From contig NZ_VKAA01000019.1 in NCBI RefSeq assembly GCF_007096635.1, positions 1-64,000 on the forward strand: a DNA stretch of 64,000 nucleotides, in the 5' to 3' direction. The notes beneath the pieces were generated by a model. That model was not told the origin of the DNA and did not search any database. It worked only from the letters and a program-made list of their open reading frames with translations. Shown here in pieces: positions 24,848 through 33,059 of this stretch. Position 1 is the stretch's first letter, and the number at the start of each line of letters is the position of its first letter. The translations under genes were made by a program, and so were the position numbers. This DNA comes from Mycolicibacterium sp. 018/SC-01/001. Lineage in GTDB: Bacteria; Actinomycetota; Actinomycetes; Mycobacteriales; Mycobacteriaceae.

Positions 24848-25901
24848 CGGTTTCGGCGACCTGCTCGTCGTAGTAGCGCAGGATCACCGCGACGGACGCG
24901 GCGACCGGCACGGCGAGGAAGGCGCCGATCACGCCGAACAGTGACGCGCCCAGCGTCACGGACAGCAAGACGATCACCGCGTGCAGCTTCATCGACTTCG
25001 ACTGCAGCCACGGCTGCAGCACGTTCCCCTCGAGCTGCTGCACCGCCACGATGATGCCCAGCACGATCAACGCATTCACAGGGCCGTTGGCCACCAGCGC
25101 GACGAGCACCGCCAACCCGCCCGCGACGAACGCACCCACGATCGGCACGAAGCCACCGATGAACGTCAGGATCGCCAGCGCGTAGGCCAGCGGAACGCCG
25201 AGGATCACCAGGCCGATACCGATCAGCACCGCGTCGACGAGGCTGACGATCGCCTGGGTCCTGATGAAACCGCCCAGGGTGGCCCACACCCGCTGCAGGA
25301 TCTCGGCCACGTGCGGGGCCGCAGGCATGCCCGCGACGTGCCGCAGCCACGGCACGAACCGCGGCCCGTCCTTGAGGAAGAAGAACGCGACGACGATCGC
25401 GGTGAAGACGGTGACGAGCGCCGACGTCGCCGCACCGACGCCGGTGAACAGTCCCGTGGCGATCTTCGCGCTGCTGGAGTTCAGCGTGTCGTTGATCGCA
25501 TCCACCGCCGAATTCAGTTGCGCGTCACTGATGTTCAGTGGCGGGCCACCGAGCCAGTCGCGCACCTCGACGACCCCGGCAGTGGCCTGCTCCGCGAGCT
25601 CGCCGGCCTGGTTCACGATCGCCGGCGTGACCGCGGCGATGACACCGGCCAGCACCGCCACCGCGAGCACCAGCACCAGCAGCGCCGCCGCAGCCGGCGG
25701 CAGCCCCTTCTCGCGCAACCATCGCACCGGCGGCCACAGCACGGTGCACACGATCACGGCCAGCACCACGGGCAGCAGGACCACCCACGTCGTGCCGATC
25801 ACCCACGACAGCACCCACAGCGCCGCCGCGACCACCACGAGACGCAGGGACGCGCTCGCGACCGACTGAAGATGACGGTTGTACAGCTCGCCGCGGTTCA
25901 C
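24819..25901 (-). CDS. AI-2E family transporter (PerM-like)
   Basis: 360 residues with the family pattern: two N-terminal helices (VVVAAALWVLSWVIG, WVVLLPVVLAVIVCTVLW), a third near 70-90, a soluble middle (about 95-160) with amphipathic helices, then five C-terminal helices including IVAFFFLKDG and GGFVPIVGAFVAGGLAVL. GTG start with AAAGGGCGG just upstream. The substrate is unknown; autoinducer-2 export is only the family name. Confidence 0.88.
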   Translation of the reverse strand: MNRGELYNRHLQSVASASLRLVVVAAALWVLSWVIGTTWVVLLPVVLAVIVCTVLWPPVRWLREKGLPPAAAALLVLVLAVAVLAGVIAAVTPAIVNQAGELAEQATAGVVEVRDWLGGPPLNISDAQLNSAVDAINDTLNSSSAKIATGLFTGVGAATSALVTVFTAIVVAFFFLKDGPRFVPWLRHVAGMPAAPHVAEILQRVWATLGGFIRTQAIVSLVDAVLIGIGLVILGVPLAYALAILTFIGGFVPIVGAFVAGGLAVLVALVANGPVNALIVLGIIVAVQQLEGNVLQPWLQSKSMKLHAVIVLLSVTLGASLFGVIGAFLAVPVAASVAVILRYYDEQVAETVSARTSERA

Positions 25902-25929
25902 CCGCCCTTTCTACCCATCGGCGCGCGAT

Positions 25930-26796
25930 TCACCGCCACCGGCGAGCGAGAAAGTCCCGGATCAGCGCAGTCACCGCGGCGAGGTCGCTCTCGAGCAGGA
26001 AGTGCCCCCCGTCGCGCAGGTGGATCTCGGCGTCGACGGCGTCCTCGGCGAACGCCCGGGCCCCGTCAGGGCCGAAGAACGGGTCCTTGTCACCCCACAC
26101 CGCCAGCACCGGCACCGCGCTGGAACGGAGGTACTCGTGCAGCGCGGGATAGAGCCGCGGGTTGCTCGCGTAGTCCTTGAACAGCGCGAGCTGGACCGCG
26201 TCGTTGCCGGGCCGCGACAGCAGCGCATGGTCGTGGTGCCAGGTGTCCGGGCTGACGACGCTCGGATCGGGCACACCTGCCACGTACTGGTTGCGGGTGG
26301 CCTCGAACGACAGGAACTCGCGGAGCGCCGCGGCCGTCTCGGGCGTCTGTTCCCGCTGGTAGTCCCAGACCGCGGTCCAGCCGGCCGGGACGAAGCCCGC
26401 GTCGTAGCCGTTGCCGTTCTGGGTGACGATCGCGGTGACGGCCTGCGGGTCGCGCAGCGCCAGCCGCCAGCCGACGGGAGCACCGTAGTCCTGGACGTAC
26501 ATGGCGTAGGTGGTGACGCCGAGCTGGTCGAGGAGCCCGGCGGTGAGGTCGGCGAGCGCGTCGAAGGTGTAGCCGAAGTCGTCGGCCGACGGGGCGTCGG
26601 AGTATCCGAAGCCCAGGTAGTCCGGAGCGATCACGTGGTAGCGGTCGGCCAGCTGCGGGATCAGGTCGCGGAACATGAACGAGCTGGTCGGGAAACCGTG
26701 CAGCAGCACGATCACCGGAGAGCCCGGGCTGCCCGCCTCGCGGTAGAAGATCTGCCGGCCGGCGACGGTGGCGAAGCGGTGGTGGGTGACGCTCAT
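25930..26796 (-). CDS. alpha/beta hydrolase with Asp nucleophile (epoxide-hydrolase-like)
   Basis: 288 residues. The oxyanion motif is HGFPTSSFMFRDLIP, the nucleophile elbow is YVQDYGAPVGWRLAL (Asp in place of Ser), the acid region is AVWGDKDPFFG, and the catalytic His is in RDGGHFLLES. HGFP rather than HGNP argues for epoxide hydrolase over haloalkane dehalogenase, but either is possible. ATG 26796 has an ideal AAGGAG 7 nt upstream. Divergent from a CGNR-type regulator, with mirror-image leader sequences. Confidence 0.85.
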   Translation of the reverse strand: MSVTHHRFATVAGRQIFYREAGSPGSPVIVLLHGFPTSSFMFRDLIPQLADRYHVIAPDYLGFGYSDAPSADDFGYTFDALADLTAGLLDQLGVTTYAMYVQDYGAPVGWRLALRDPQAVTAIVTQNGNGYDAGFVPAGWTAVWDYQREQTPETAAALREFLSFEATRNQYVAGVPDPSVVSPDTWHHDHALLSRPGNDAVQLALFKDYASNPRLYPALHEYLRSSAVPVLAVWGDKDPFFGPDGARAFAEDAVDAEIHLRDGGHFLLESDLAAVTALIRDFLARRWR

Positions 26797-26801
26797 GCTG
26801 T

Positions 26802-26878
26802 AACTCCTTAAATTGCTTTTAACGGTTAGCGTTAGTGAACCCTCGACGGTGTAACCTGTCAATAGCATTTAGGAGGTT
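26802..26878. promoter_or_regulatory. divergent control region with mirrored leaders
   Basis: Both transcripts would begin with nearly the same sequence: GCAATTTAAGGAGTT toward the hydrolase and GCATTTAGGAGGTT toward the CGNR gene. This creates an inverted repeat over both Shine-Dalgarno sites. A GGTTAGCGTTAG direct-repeat-like stretch lies between. Probable binding region for the CGNR regulator. Confidence 0.5.
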
Positions 26879-26882
26879 AGCC

Positions 26883-27371
26883 ATGGAGCTCCCCGTCGCC
26901 CGGCCCGACGACGAGACACTGCTGCTCGATCTGCTCAACACCACCCCGGTCGTCGACGGCTCGCCCACCGACCTCCTGACGGACCCGGACTGGCTCAGCG
27001 AACGCCACATCGCGTCGTCCGAACTCGCCGGTCTCACCGCCGCCCGCGACGCGTTGCAGGCGGTGGTTCGCGGCGAGCGGCCCCCGTCGGCATTGCAGCC
27101 GTTCGTCGACGGCGTCGCCCTGCGACCTGTGACCACCGAGGACGGCATCGACTGGCGGTTCGGGACCGTCGACACGGCCGCCCGGGCCGTCATCGCCTGG
27201 GACGGCCTGCGGATCGGCAGCCCGGGACGCCTGCGGCCGTGCGCCAACGACGAATGCCACCTGTTCCTGCTGGATCGCAGCAAGCCCAACACCGCGCGGT
27301 GGTGTTCGATGGCGATCTGCGGCAATCGGATGAAAGCCCGGCGGCACTATCGGCGCACACGTGGCGACTGA
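26883..27371 (+). CDS. CGNR zinc-finger regulator
   Basis: 162 residues from ATG 26883, with AGGAGG upstream. An N-terminal ABATE-type ligand-binding region (LLDLLNTTPVVDG) leads to the C-terminal CGNR zinc finger: CANDECHLFLLDRSK then RWCSMAICGNRMKARRHY. It has four Cys in a C-x4-C...C-x4-C pattern and the naming CGNR motif. Presumed DNA-binding regulator of itself and the divergent hydrolase. Confidence 0.9.
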   Translation: MELPVARPDDETLLLDLLNTTPVVDGSPTDLLTDPDWLSERHIASSELAGLTAARDALQAVVRGERPPSALQPFVDGVALRPVTTEDGIDWRFGTVDTAARAVIAWDGLRIGSPGRLRPCANDECHLFLLDRSKPNTARWCSMAICGNRMKARRHYRRTRGD

Positions 27372-27377
27372 ATGCGG

Positions 27378-27455
27378 GCGCTCGCCGGCGACGAGCGAGC
27401 GCACGCTGCCAGCGTTGGCGGCGTGTCGGCGTACAAACGCGCGCGCTCGCGGAGC
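27378..27455 (+). repeat. dispersed hairpin repeat, family 1, copy B
   Basis: Starts with a perfect 8-bp hairpin GCGCTCGC/GCGAGCGC (27378-27385, 27395-27402), then core GGCGGCGTGTCGGCGTACAA and terminal CGCGCGCTCGCGG. It starts 7 nt after the CGNR stop codon. Confidence 0.7.
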
Positions 27456-27490
27456 AGGGCGACACCCATCCGATCCGGGGGTGGCGCCGA

Positions 27491-28057
27491 ATGCGGGATA
27501 TGGCGCCTTCGAACACCGCTGAACTGGTCGTCCTGGTCGACGACGACGGCCGTCGCCTGGGGTCTGCACCCAAGGCGCAGGTGCACCACACGTCGACGCC
27601 GCTGCACCTGGCGTTCTCCTGCTACCTGTTCGACCACTCCGGCAACGTCCTGCTGACCCGGCGCGCCCTGCACAAGCGCACCTTCGCCGGCATCTGGACC
27701 AACTCCTGCTGCGGCCACCCGGCCCCCGACGAGCAGATGAGCGACGCGGTGCACCGCCGCGTCCGCCAGGAACTCGGAGTGGGCGTCGCCGAGCTGACGT
27801 GCGTGCTGCCCGATTTCCGCTACTACGCCGTGGCCGCCGACGGCGTCGCGGAGAACGAGCTCTGCCCGGTCTACTGCGCCCGCGTCGACGGAGCCGTGCG
27901 CCCCGACCCGCAGGAGGTCATGGACCACCGCTGGGTGCCGTGGGAGCACGCGCGCACAGCGGCAGACCTGGGCTGGGCGATCAGCCCGTGGGCCGCCGAG
28001 CAGATCCCGCTGCTGGAGCGTGCGGGTGTGCCGCAGGCGTCGGGCTCGGGGGGCTAA
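27491..28057 (+). CDS. idi: isopentenyl-diphosphate delta-isomerase (type 1)
   Basis: 188 residues from ATG 27491 (ATG 27500 is an equally possible start). Nudix-fold enzyme interconverting IPP and DMAPP, the first step toward GGPP. Active-site Cys in NSCCGHPAPDE, the Glu of ENELCPVYCARVD, and the Nudix-like helix RRVRQELGVGV are present. It converges on the carotenoid operon, overlapping the Rieske gene by 4 bp, which fits supply of precursors for carotenoid synthesis. Confidence 0.93.
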   Translation: MRDMAPSNTAELVVLVDDDGRRLGSAPKAQVHHTSTPLHLAFSCYLFDHSGNVLLTRRALHKRTFAGIWTNSCCGHPAPDEQMSDAVHRRVRQELGVGVAELTCVLPDFRYYAVAADGVAENELCPVYCARVDGAVRPDPQEVMDHRWVPWEHARTAADLGWAISPWAAEQIPLLERAGVPQASGSGG

Positions 28058-29064
28058 CCCCTGGTCTCGAACAGACGCTCGGCGTAGGCCAGGTCGTCGC
28101 GCCACAGCCGGGCCGCCGCCCGGCGCATGAGCGGCCGCAACAGCGGACCGGCCACCAGCCCCTTGCCGAAGTGCGGCCGATCCGAGTGCGCGATCACGGC
28201 CTCGACCACAGCGGTCCGGGGCCGTCCGTCGCGACCGGGGCCCAGCGGCGTCGCGTGCGTCTCCACGACACTGCCCTGCCCCTCGCCCTCGATGATGCGC
28301 ATCGTGACCGTGCGCGGGCCGGGCGTGGTGAACTCCGCGATCACCGGGACGCCCAGGCGGCCGATGCGGAACGTGACGTCGACGACGAACCGGTCCAGCG
28401 CTTCGGGTAGATCTTCCTCGGCCGGTGGGGCACTGAGGACTTTAAGCTGCGTGAACGAGTACGGATGGAACCACGCGCCGTGCCAGGGATCGAGCCGGTT
28501 GGCCACGACGTCGGCCGCATCGCAGACCCCTTCGAGCCGCGTCACCGCCGCCAGCGCCGGGTCACCGGGGCGCGGCATCGGCGGCGGCGTGTCGGACGGC
28601 GGCGAGGTCTGCGGGTCCACGGCGTCGTCGAACCGCACCCAGCACAGCACCCCGTCGTCGTGCGAGGCGTACGGCTTCCAGGCGCCGTGCCTGCGTTCCC
28701 CGAGGCGCAGGCCGTGCCACGGACACACCAGCGTGCCGCACTCCACGGGTGCGGTGGCCAGATCGGCACCCAGGTGTGGGCATGCCCGGGGTGCGACCAG
28801 AAGGCCGCCGTCGGCTCCGCGCCATGCGACGATCTCCCGACCCGCGACCGTCGTGCCCAACGCCGACGACGTCAGCGACGAACTCTCCGCGAACGCGAAC
28901 CAGTTGCCGCCGGGCCTGCGCTGCGCCCGCCGCAGCGCGGCCGCGATCAGCGCCGGGCTGGCGTCGGCGTAGGTCGGCTTCTGCGCCGCCCAGTCCAGTC
29001 TCGGTAGCACCTCGAACGGCCACGCCGCCGCCATGCGCCCCCACCGGCCCTTCTGCTCGCTCAT
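28054..29064 (-). CDS. Rieske [2Fe-2S] protein of carotenoid operon (DUF5914-like)
   Basis: 336 residues. A Rieske domain (about 70-125) has CPHLGADLA and CPWHGLRLG, giving the Cys-x-His...Cys-x2-His ligands. The C-terminal two thirds is a beta-rich catalytic-like region containing ANRLDPWHGAWFHPYSF, with His and Asp candidates for a mononuclear iron site. The ATG overlaps the crtU stop (ATGA), so the protein is coupled to CrtU. No function is proven. By analogy with cyanobacterial CruH, which oxidises ring methyl groups after CruE, it may oxidise aromatic carotenoid end groups; this is inference. Confidence 0.8.
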   Translation of the reverse strand: MSEQKGRWGRMAAAWPFEVLPRLDWAAQKPTYADASPALIAAALRRAQRRPGGNWFAFAESSSLTSSALGTTVAGREIVAWRGADGGLLVAPRACPHLGADLATAPVECGTLVCPWHGLRLGERRHGAWKPYASHDDGVLCWVRFDDAVDPQTSPPSDTPPPMPRPGDPALAAVTRLEGVCDAADVVANRLDPWHGAWFHPYSFTQLKVLSAPPAEEDLPEALDRFVVDVTFRIGRLGVPVIAEFTTPGPRTVTMRIIEGEGQGSVVETHATPLGPGRDGRPRTAVVEAVIAHSDRPHFGKGLVAGPLLRPLMRRAAARLWRDDLAYAERLFETRG

Positions 29065-30596
29065 CGCGCCGCACCCGCGCTCGCCAGCCGGCGCAGCAGG
29101 CCGGAGCGTCCCTGATTCGGCACCGTGTGCAGCGCGTGACCGGCGAGACCGAAACGCCCCAGCAACTCGTTGGCGGCCGTCCAGCCCGTCGTCGCGGCAC
29201 GTTCCATCAGCGCGACCGGCAGGTCGATGCGAATCCCGTCGCCCGCCAACATGATTCGCGGATCGGGTGTACGCACGGTCGGCCGGTCGGCGAAATCGCC
29301 CGGCGCGAAGCGGGGACAGTCGTCGCGATGGAGCAGTCGCTCGTCGACGATCGAAGCGGTCACCGTCTCAGGGTAGAGCTCGTGCATGCGCTCGATCAGC
29401 GCGTCACGCACCGTGTTCATCGATTCGGCGGCCGCCGGTTCCATGACCGAGTAGGCGTGCAGTTCCACCACCGATCCGCCGGTGCTGGCCGCCCAGCGCG
29501 CTGCTTCGGCTTCGTAGCGTTCGACCACGCTGACATTGTCCAACGGCTCGCGCCCGCCTGTCCCGACGAACGCCGCCCGGTCGGCACGCACCGGACGATC
29601 GAGCCACAGCCGCAGCACCACGAACGGCGGAGCGGTGCCCATCGCGCAGATGCGCTCCCGCCACGGCGCATCACCGAGCTCGGGCGACGCCGCGACGATG
29701 CGCTGCAGACCGGCCACGTCGGTCGCGAGGACGGCGCCGTCGGCCTCGAGGACGGTCCCGCCGGCCGTCCGCACGGTCACGCCGTCCGCGCTCGTCACCG
29801 CCTCGACCGGCTCCCCCGTGTGGAACACCACACCCCGGGCGGCGAGGTATTCCCGCAGCGGATTCCACAGCGCCACATCGAAGTTCGCGTTCGCGACGTC
29901 GAAGATGAGGCCCTCGCTGGAGCCCAGGAAGTAGATGTGGAACATCGTGACCAGCTCACCGGCCGACAGCGCTTCGGGGCGCGCGAAGAAGCTGCGGGCG
30001 AACACCTCGAACGCGAGATGACGCGCCGCATCGGGAAAGTTGATGTCCTGCAGGAACGTCTGGGCATCCCGGTGGTCGAGCAACCGGTAGGTGTCCGGCA
30101 CCGACACCGCGGCCAGCGGTGCTGCCGCCTTCGCGTCGATACGTACGAGGTCCCGAAACCGAAAGGTGGGGCTGCGCAACGCGAATGCCAGTGCGTTCAA
30201 CGGCGGGGTCTGCGGCAGCCCGCGGAACGTGTCCTGCCGTCCGGCGCCGTCGATCAACGGATAGTCGGCAACCGGGGTCAGCGCGGACAGGCTGGGATCG
30301 GCACGGCGCAGCAGGTCGCGCAGGTTGTAGTACTGCCGGAAGAACGCGTGGAAACCGCGGTTCATCCCGGTCTGCGATCCGTCGGCCAGCGTCTCGGACC
30401 ACCCGCCGACGCGGCCGCCGAGATAGTGATGGCGCTCCACGACGTCGACGGCGACGCCCCGTTCGGCCAGTCCGGTGGCCGCGGCGAGACCGGCGATACC
30501 GCCGCCGACCACGACCACGCGCGGCCGCTCACCGTCGCCGGAAGGTGCGGGACGCCCGGGGTGGGCGGGCCAGGTCTGCCGGCGACGATCAGTCAC
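29061..30596 (-). CDS. crtU: CrtU-type carotenoid ring desaturase/methyltransferase
   Basis: 511 residues. FAD fold VVVVGGGIAGLAAATGLAERG near residue 25 and the family segment TGMNRGFHAFFRQYYNLRDL, then the C-terminal FAD closure IMLAGDGIRIDLPVALMERA. Family members (isorenieratene synthase CrtU, CruE) convert beta-ionone rings to aromatic rings with methyl migration. That presumes a cyclised substrate, yet no cyclase gene lies in this operon. GTG start, 10 nt after the crtB stop. Confidence 0.88.
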   Translation of the reverse strand: MTDRRRQTWPAHPGRPAPSGDGERPRVVVVGGGIAGLAAATGLAERGVAVDVVERHHYLGGRVGGWSETLADGSQTGMNRGFHAFFRQYYNLRDLLRRADPSLSALTPVADYPLIDGAGRQDTFRGLPQTPPLNALAFALRSPTFRFRDLVRIDAKAAAPLAAVSVPDTYRLLDHRDAQTFLQDINFPDAARHLAFEVFARSFFARPEALSAGELVTMFHIYFLGSSEGLIFDVANANFDVALWNPLREYLAARGVVFHTGEPVEAVTSADGVTVRTAGGTVLEADGAVLATDVAGLQRIVAASPELGDAPWRERICAMGTAPPFVVLRLWLDRPVRADRAAFVGTGGREPLDNVSVVERYEAEAARWAASTGGSVVELHAYSVMEPAAAESMNTVRDALIERMHELYPETVTASIVDERLLHRDDCPRFAPGDFADRPTVRTPDPRIMLAGDGIRIDLPVALMERAATTGWTAANELLGRFGLAGHALHTVPNQGRSGLLRRLASAGAAR

Positions 30597-30606
30597 AGGT
30601 CACCCG

Positions 30607-31554
30607 TCACACGCTCCGGTGCCGTGCGCGGGCCACCCACGACTTGCCCAGTCCGGTCAGGGCGACGACCGCCCGCCGCGGCTTGCCCACGGTGGCTCGC
30701 CGGCCGAAGATCTCGAAGTCCGACGCCTCGATGCGGCCGAGGATCTCCGAGTACAGCGTCGACGCGGCCGCCACGCACGGCCGTGAGGCGGGGGCGAGCT
30801 TGCCGATGCCGGGTTGCGCTTCCTCATAGATCCGGCGGGTGATGGCGTGCTGTTCGGCCAGCGCGGCCCGCACCCGCGGCTCGGTGCGGCCGTTGGCCTG
30901 GCACCACCGCAACAGCTCCCGGTCCACACCGTGCGCGGCGAGCTCGTCGGCGGGCAGATACACGCGGCCGCGGTGCAGATCCTCGTCGACGTCGCGGATG
31001 AAATTCGTCAACTGGAACGCCTTGCCCAGCGCGGCAGCGTACGGCGCGGCCTCCTCGCGCGGGCCGACCGTGCCGAGGATCGGCAGCATCTGCAGCCCGA
31101 TGACCTCGGCCGAGCCGTACATGTACTTCTCCAGCGAGGCACGGTCCGGATAGTCGGTGACCGTGAGATCCATGCGCATCGAGGCGAGGAAGTCGTCGAA
31201 CAGATCCCAGCTGATGTCGTACTTGCGCGCGGTGTGCACCACCGCGGCCAGCACCGGATCGTCTCCGCATGGCTGATTCTCGACCAGCGCCTCGAACAGT
31301 CGGGTGGACAGCTGCTGCAATTGTTCGGCGCGCTGATCGACGGTGCGCGGATCGTCGAGGTCGTCGAGGATGTCGTCGGCGAAGCGGGCGAAGCCGTACA
31401 GCGCGTGCACCGCGGGGCGCTGCCGTGGCGCCAGCAGCCTGGTCGCCAGGAAGAAGGTCTTGCCGTAGCGGGCGTTGAGGCTGCGGCACTGACGGTAGGC
31501 GTCGCGCAGGGACGGGTCCTGCACACCCGCCGCGTCGAGCTCGGTGTGGATCAT
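30607..31554 (-). CDS. crtB: phytoene synthase
   Basis: 315 residues. Head-to-head condensation of two GGPP to phytoene. Asp-rich motifs: FADDILDDLDD and NFIRDVDEDLHRGRVYLP. ATG 31554 overlaps the crtI stop (ATGA); the longer upstream extension is crtI read out of frame. Confidence 0.95.
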   Translation of the reverse strand: MIHTELDAAGVQDPSLRDAYRQCRSLNARYGKTFFLATRLLAPRQRPAVHALYGFARFADDILDDLDDPRTVDQRAEQLQQLSTRLFEALVENQPCGDDPVLAAVVHTARKYDISWDLFDDFLASMRMDLTVTDYPDRASLEKYMYGSAEVIGLQMLPILGTVGPREEAAPYAAALGKAFQLTNFIRDVDEDLHRGRVYLPADELAAHGVDRELLRWCQANGRTEPRVRAALAEQHAITRRIYEEAQPGIGKLAPASRPCVAAASTLYSEILGRIEASDFEIFGRRATVGKPRRAVVALTGLGKSWVARARHRSV

Positions 31555-33059
31555 GTGCGGTTGACCTCCGAGGTGGGCTGGCTGGCGTGCATGCCGGTGA
31601 TCCGATCGGCGGCGAGGCGCCCGGACAGGATCGCGGTCGGCACGCCGACCCCGGGAACGGTGGAGGACCCCGCCAGCACGACGTTGTCGACGCCGCGGAC
31701 GGTGTTGGCCGGCCGGAACGGACCGGTCTGAGAGAACGTGTGCGCCAGCGCGAACGGGCTGCCTGCCGCCATGCCCTGGCGGCCCCAGTCCGCCGGGGTC
31801 ACCACGTGCAGCACCTCGGCGTCGTCGGCGACGCCGGGCGCGCGCTTGCGCACGGTGTCGATCATGTCCTCGACGTACCCCGATCCGATCGCGTCCCAAT
31901 CCACCACGCCCACATCGGTGTTCGGCGCGGGGGCGAGCACGTACAGCAGATCGCGGCCCGCAGGGGCCAGCGACGGGTCCCCGGCCGTCGGGCGAGTCAC
32001 CAGCAGCGACGGATCCCGCATCGTGCGGCCCTCGTCGATGATGTCGTCGAACGTCTGGTGCCAGGCGTCGCCGAAGAGGATCGTGTGGTGACCGGCCGCC
32101 TCACCGACGGCCTCGCAGCCGACGTGCGCGACGACGGCCGACGGCGCGGCCCGCAGCTTCACGGGCCGGCGCGGGGCGCGTCGCACGAGGCGGTACGTGT
32201 CGGGCAGTTCGGTGGTCAGCACGACGGCGTCGGCCGGTACGCGGTGACCATCGGCGGTCCGCACCGCGGTGACCCGCGACCCGCTGAACTCGAGCTCGGA
32301 AACCGTTGCGTTGTATATGAATTCGACTCCCGCATCGGAAGCGGCGGCCGCCATCGCGTCGGGCAGCGCCCGGACTCCGCCCCGCGGGAAGTAGACGCCG
32401 GCCACCGTGTCCATGTAAGCGATCACCGCGTACGCGGCCAGCGCGCTCTGCGGCGGCACGCCCGCATAGAGGGCCTGGAACGTGAACACCCGCAGCAGCC
32501 GCTCGTCGGTGATGTGGCGGCGCACCATGCGCTCCCAGCCGCGGAACCCGCCGAGGGCGGCGAGCCGGGCCAGCTGTGGGGTCAGCAGCGACAGCGGGGA
32601 GTCGAAGTTCGCACCGATGAAGCCGTCGAACTCCGCGCGGTAGAGCTTGGTCAGCCACTCGCGCAGGCGCAAGTAGCCGTCGGCCTGCTCGCGGCCGGCG
32701 AAGCGCTCCACCTCGGCGGCCATCGCGGCGGCGTCGGTGTGCACGTGCACCGCGCTGCCGTCGGCAAACCGGGCCTCATAGGCCGGGTCGACGCGGTCCA
32801 TCGGCAGTCGGGCGGCCAACGTGTCCCCGACGGCGGCGAACGCGTCGTCGATGATGTCGGGCATGGTGATGACCGTCGGCCCGGTGTCGATCTTGTAGCC
32901 GCGGATGTCCTCGCGGCCGACCCGCCCACCCGGGTGCGCGCCGCGTTCGACGACGGTGACCTGGCGGCCTCGGCCGGCCAACTGCAGTGCCGCCGAGAGC
33001 CCCGACAGTCCGGCTCCGACGATGACGACGCGGTCCGTGCGTCCGGCAACGGTGCGCAT
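31551..33059 (-). CDS. crtI: phytoene desaturase
   Basis: 502 residues. N-terminal FAD fold VVIVGAGLSGLSAALQLAGRG, the HPGGRVGREDIRGYKIDTGPTV region typical of CrtI, and C-terminal FAD motif VVLAGSSTVPGVGVPTAILSG. Desaturates phytoene toward lycopene. ATG 33059 shares one base with the crtE stop (TGATG). Membrane-associated flavoprotein. Confidence 0.95.
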   Translation of the reverse strand: MRTVAGRTDRVVIVGAGLSGLSAALQLAGRGRQVTVVERGAHPGGRVGREDIRGYKIDTGPTVITMPDIIDDAFAAVGDTLAARLPMDRVDPAYEARFADGSAVHVHTDAAAMAAEVERFAGREQADGYLRLREWLTKLYRAEFDGFIGANFDSPLSLLTPQLARLAALGGFRGWERMVRRHITDERLLRVFTFQALYAGVPPQSALAAYAVIAYMDTVAGVYFPRGGVRALPDAMAAAASDAGVEFIYNATVSELEFSGSRVTAVRTADGHRVPADAVVLTTELPDTYRLVRRAPRRPVKLRAAPSAVVAHVGCEAVGEAAGHHTILFGDAWHQTFDDIIDEGRTMRDPSLLVTRPTAGDPSLAPAGRDLLYVLAPAPNTDVGVVDWDAIGSGYVEDMIDTVRKRAPGVADDAEVLHVVTPADWGRQGMAAGSPFALAHTFSQTGPFRPANTVRGVDNVVLAGSSTVPGVGVPTAILSGRLAADRITGMHASQPTSEVNRT

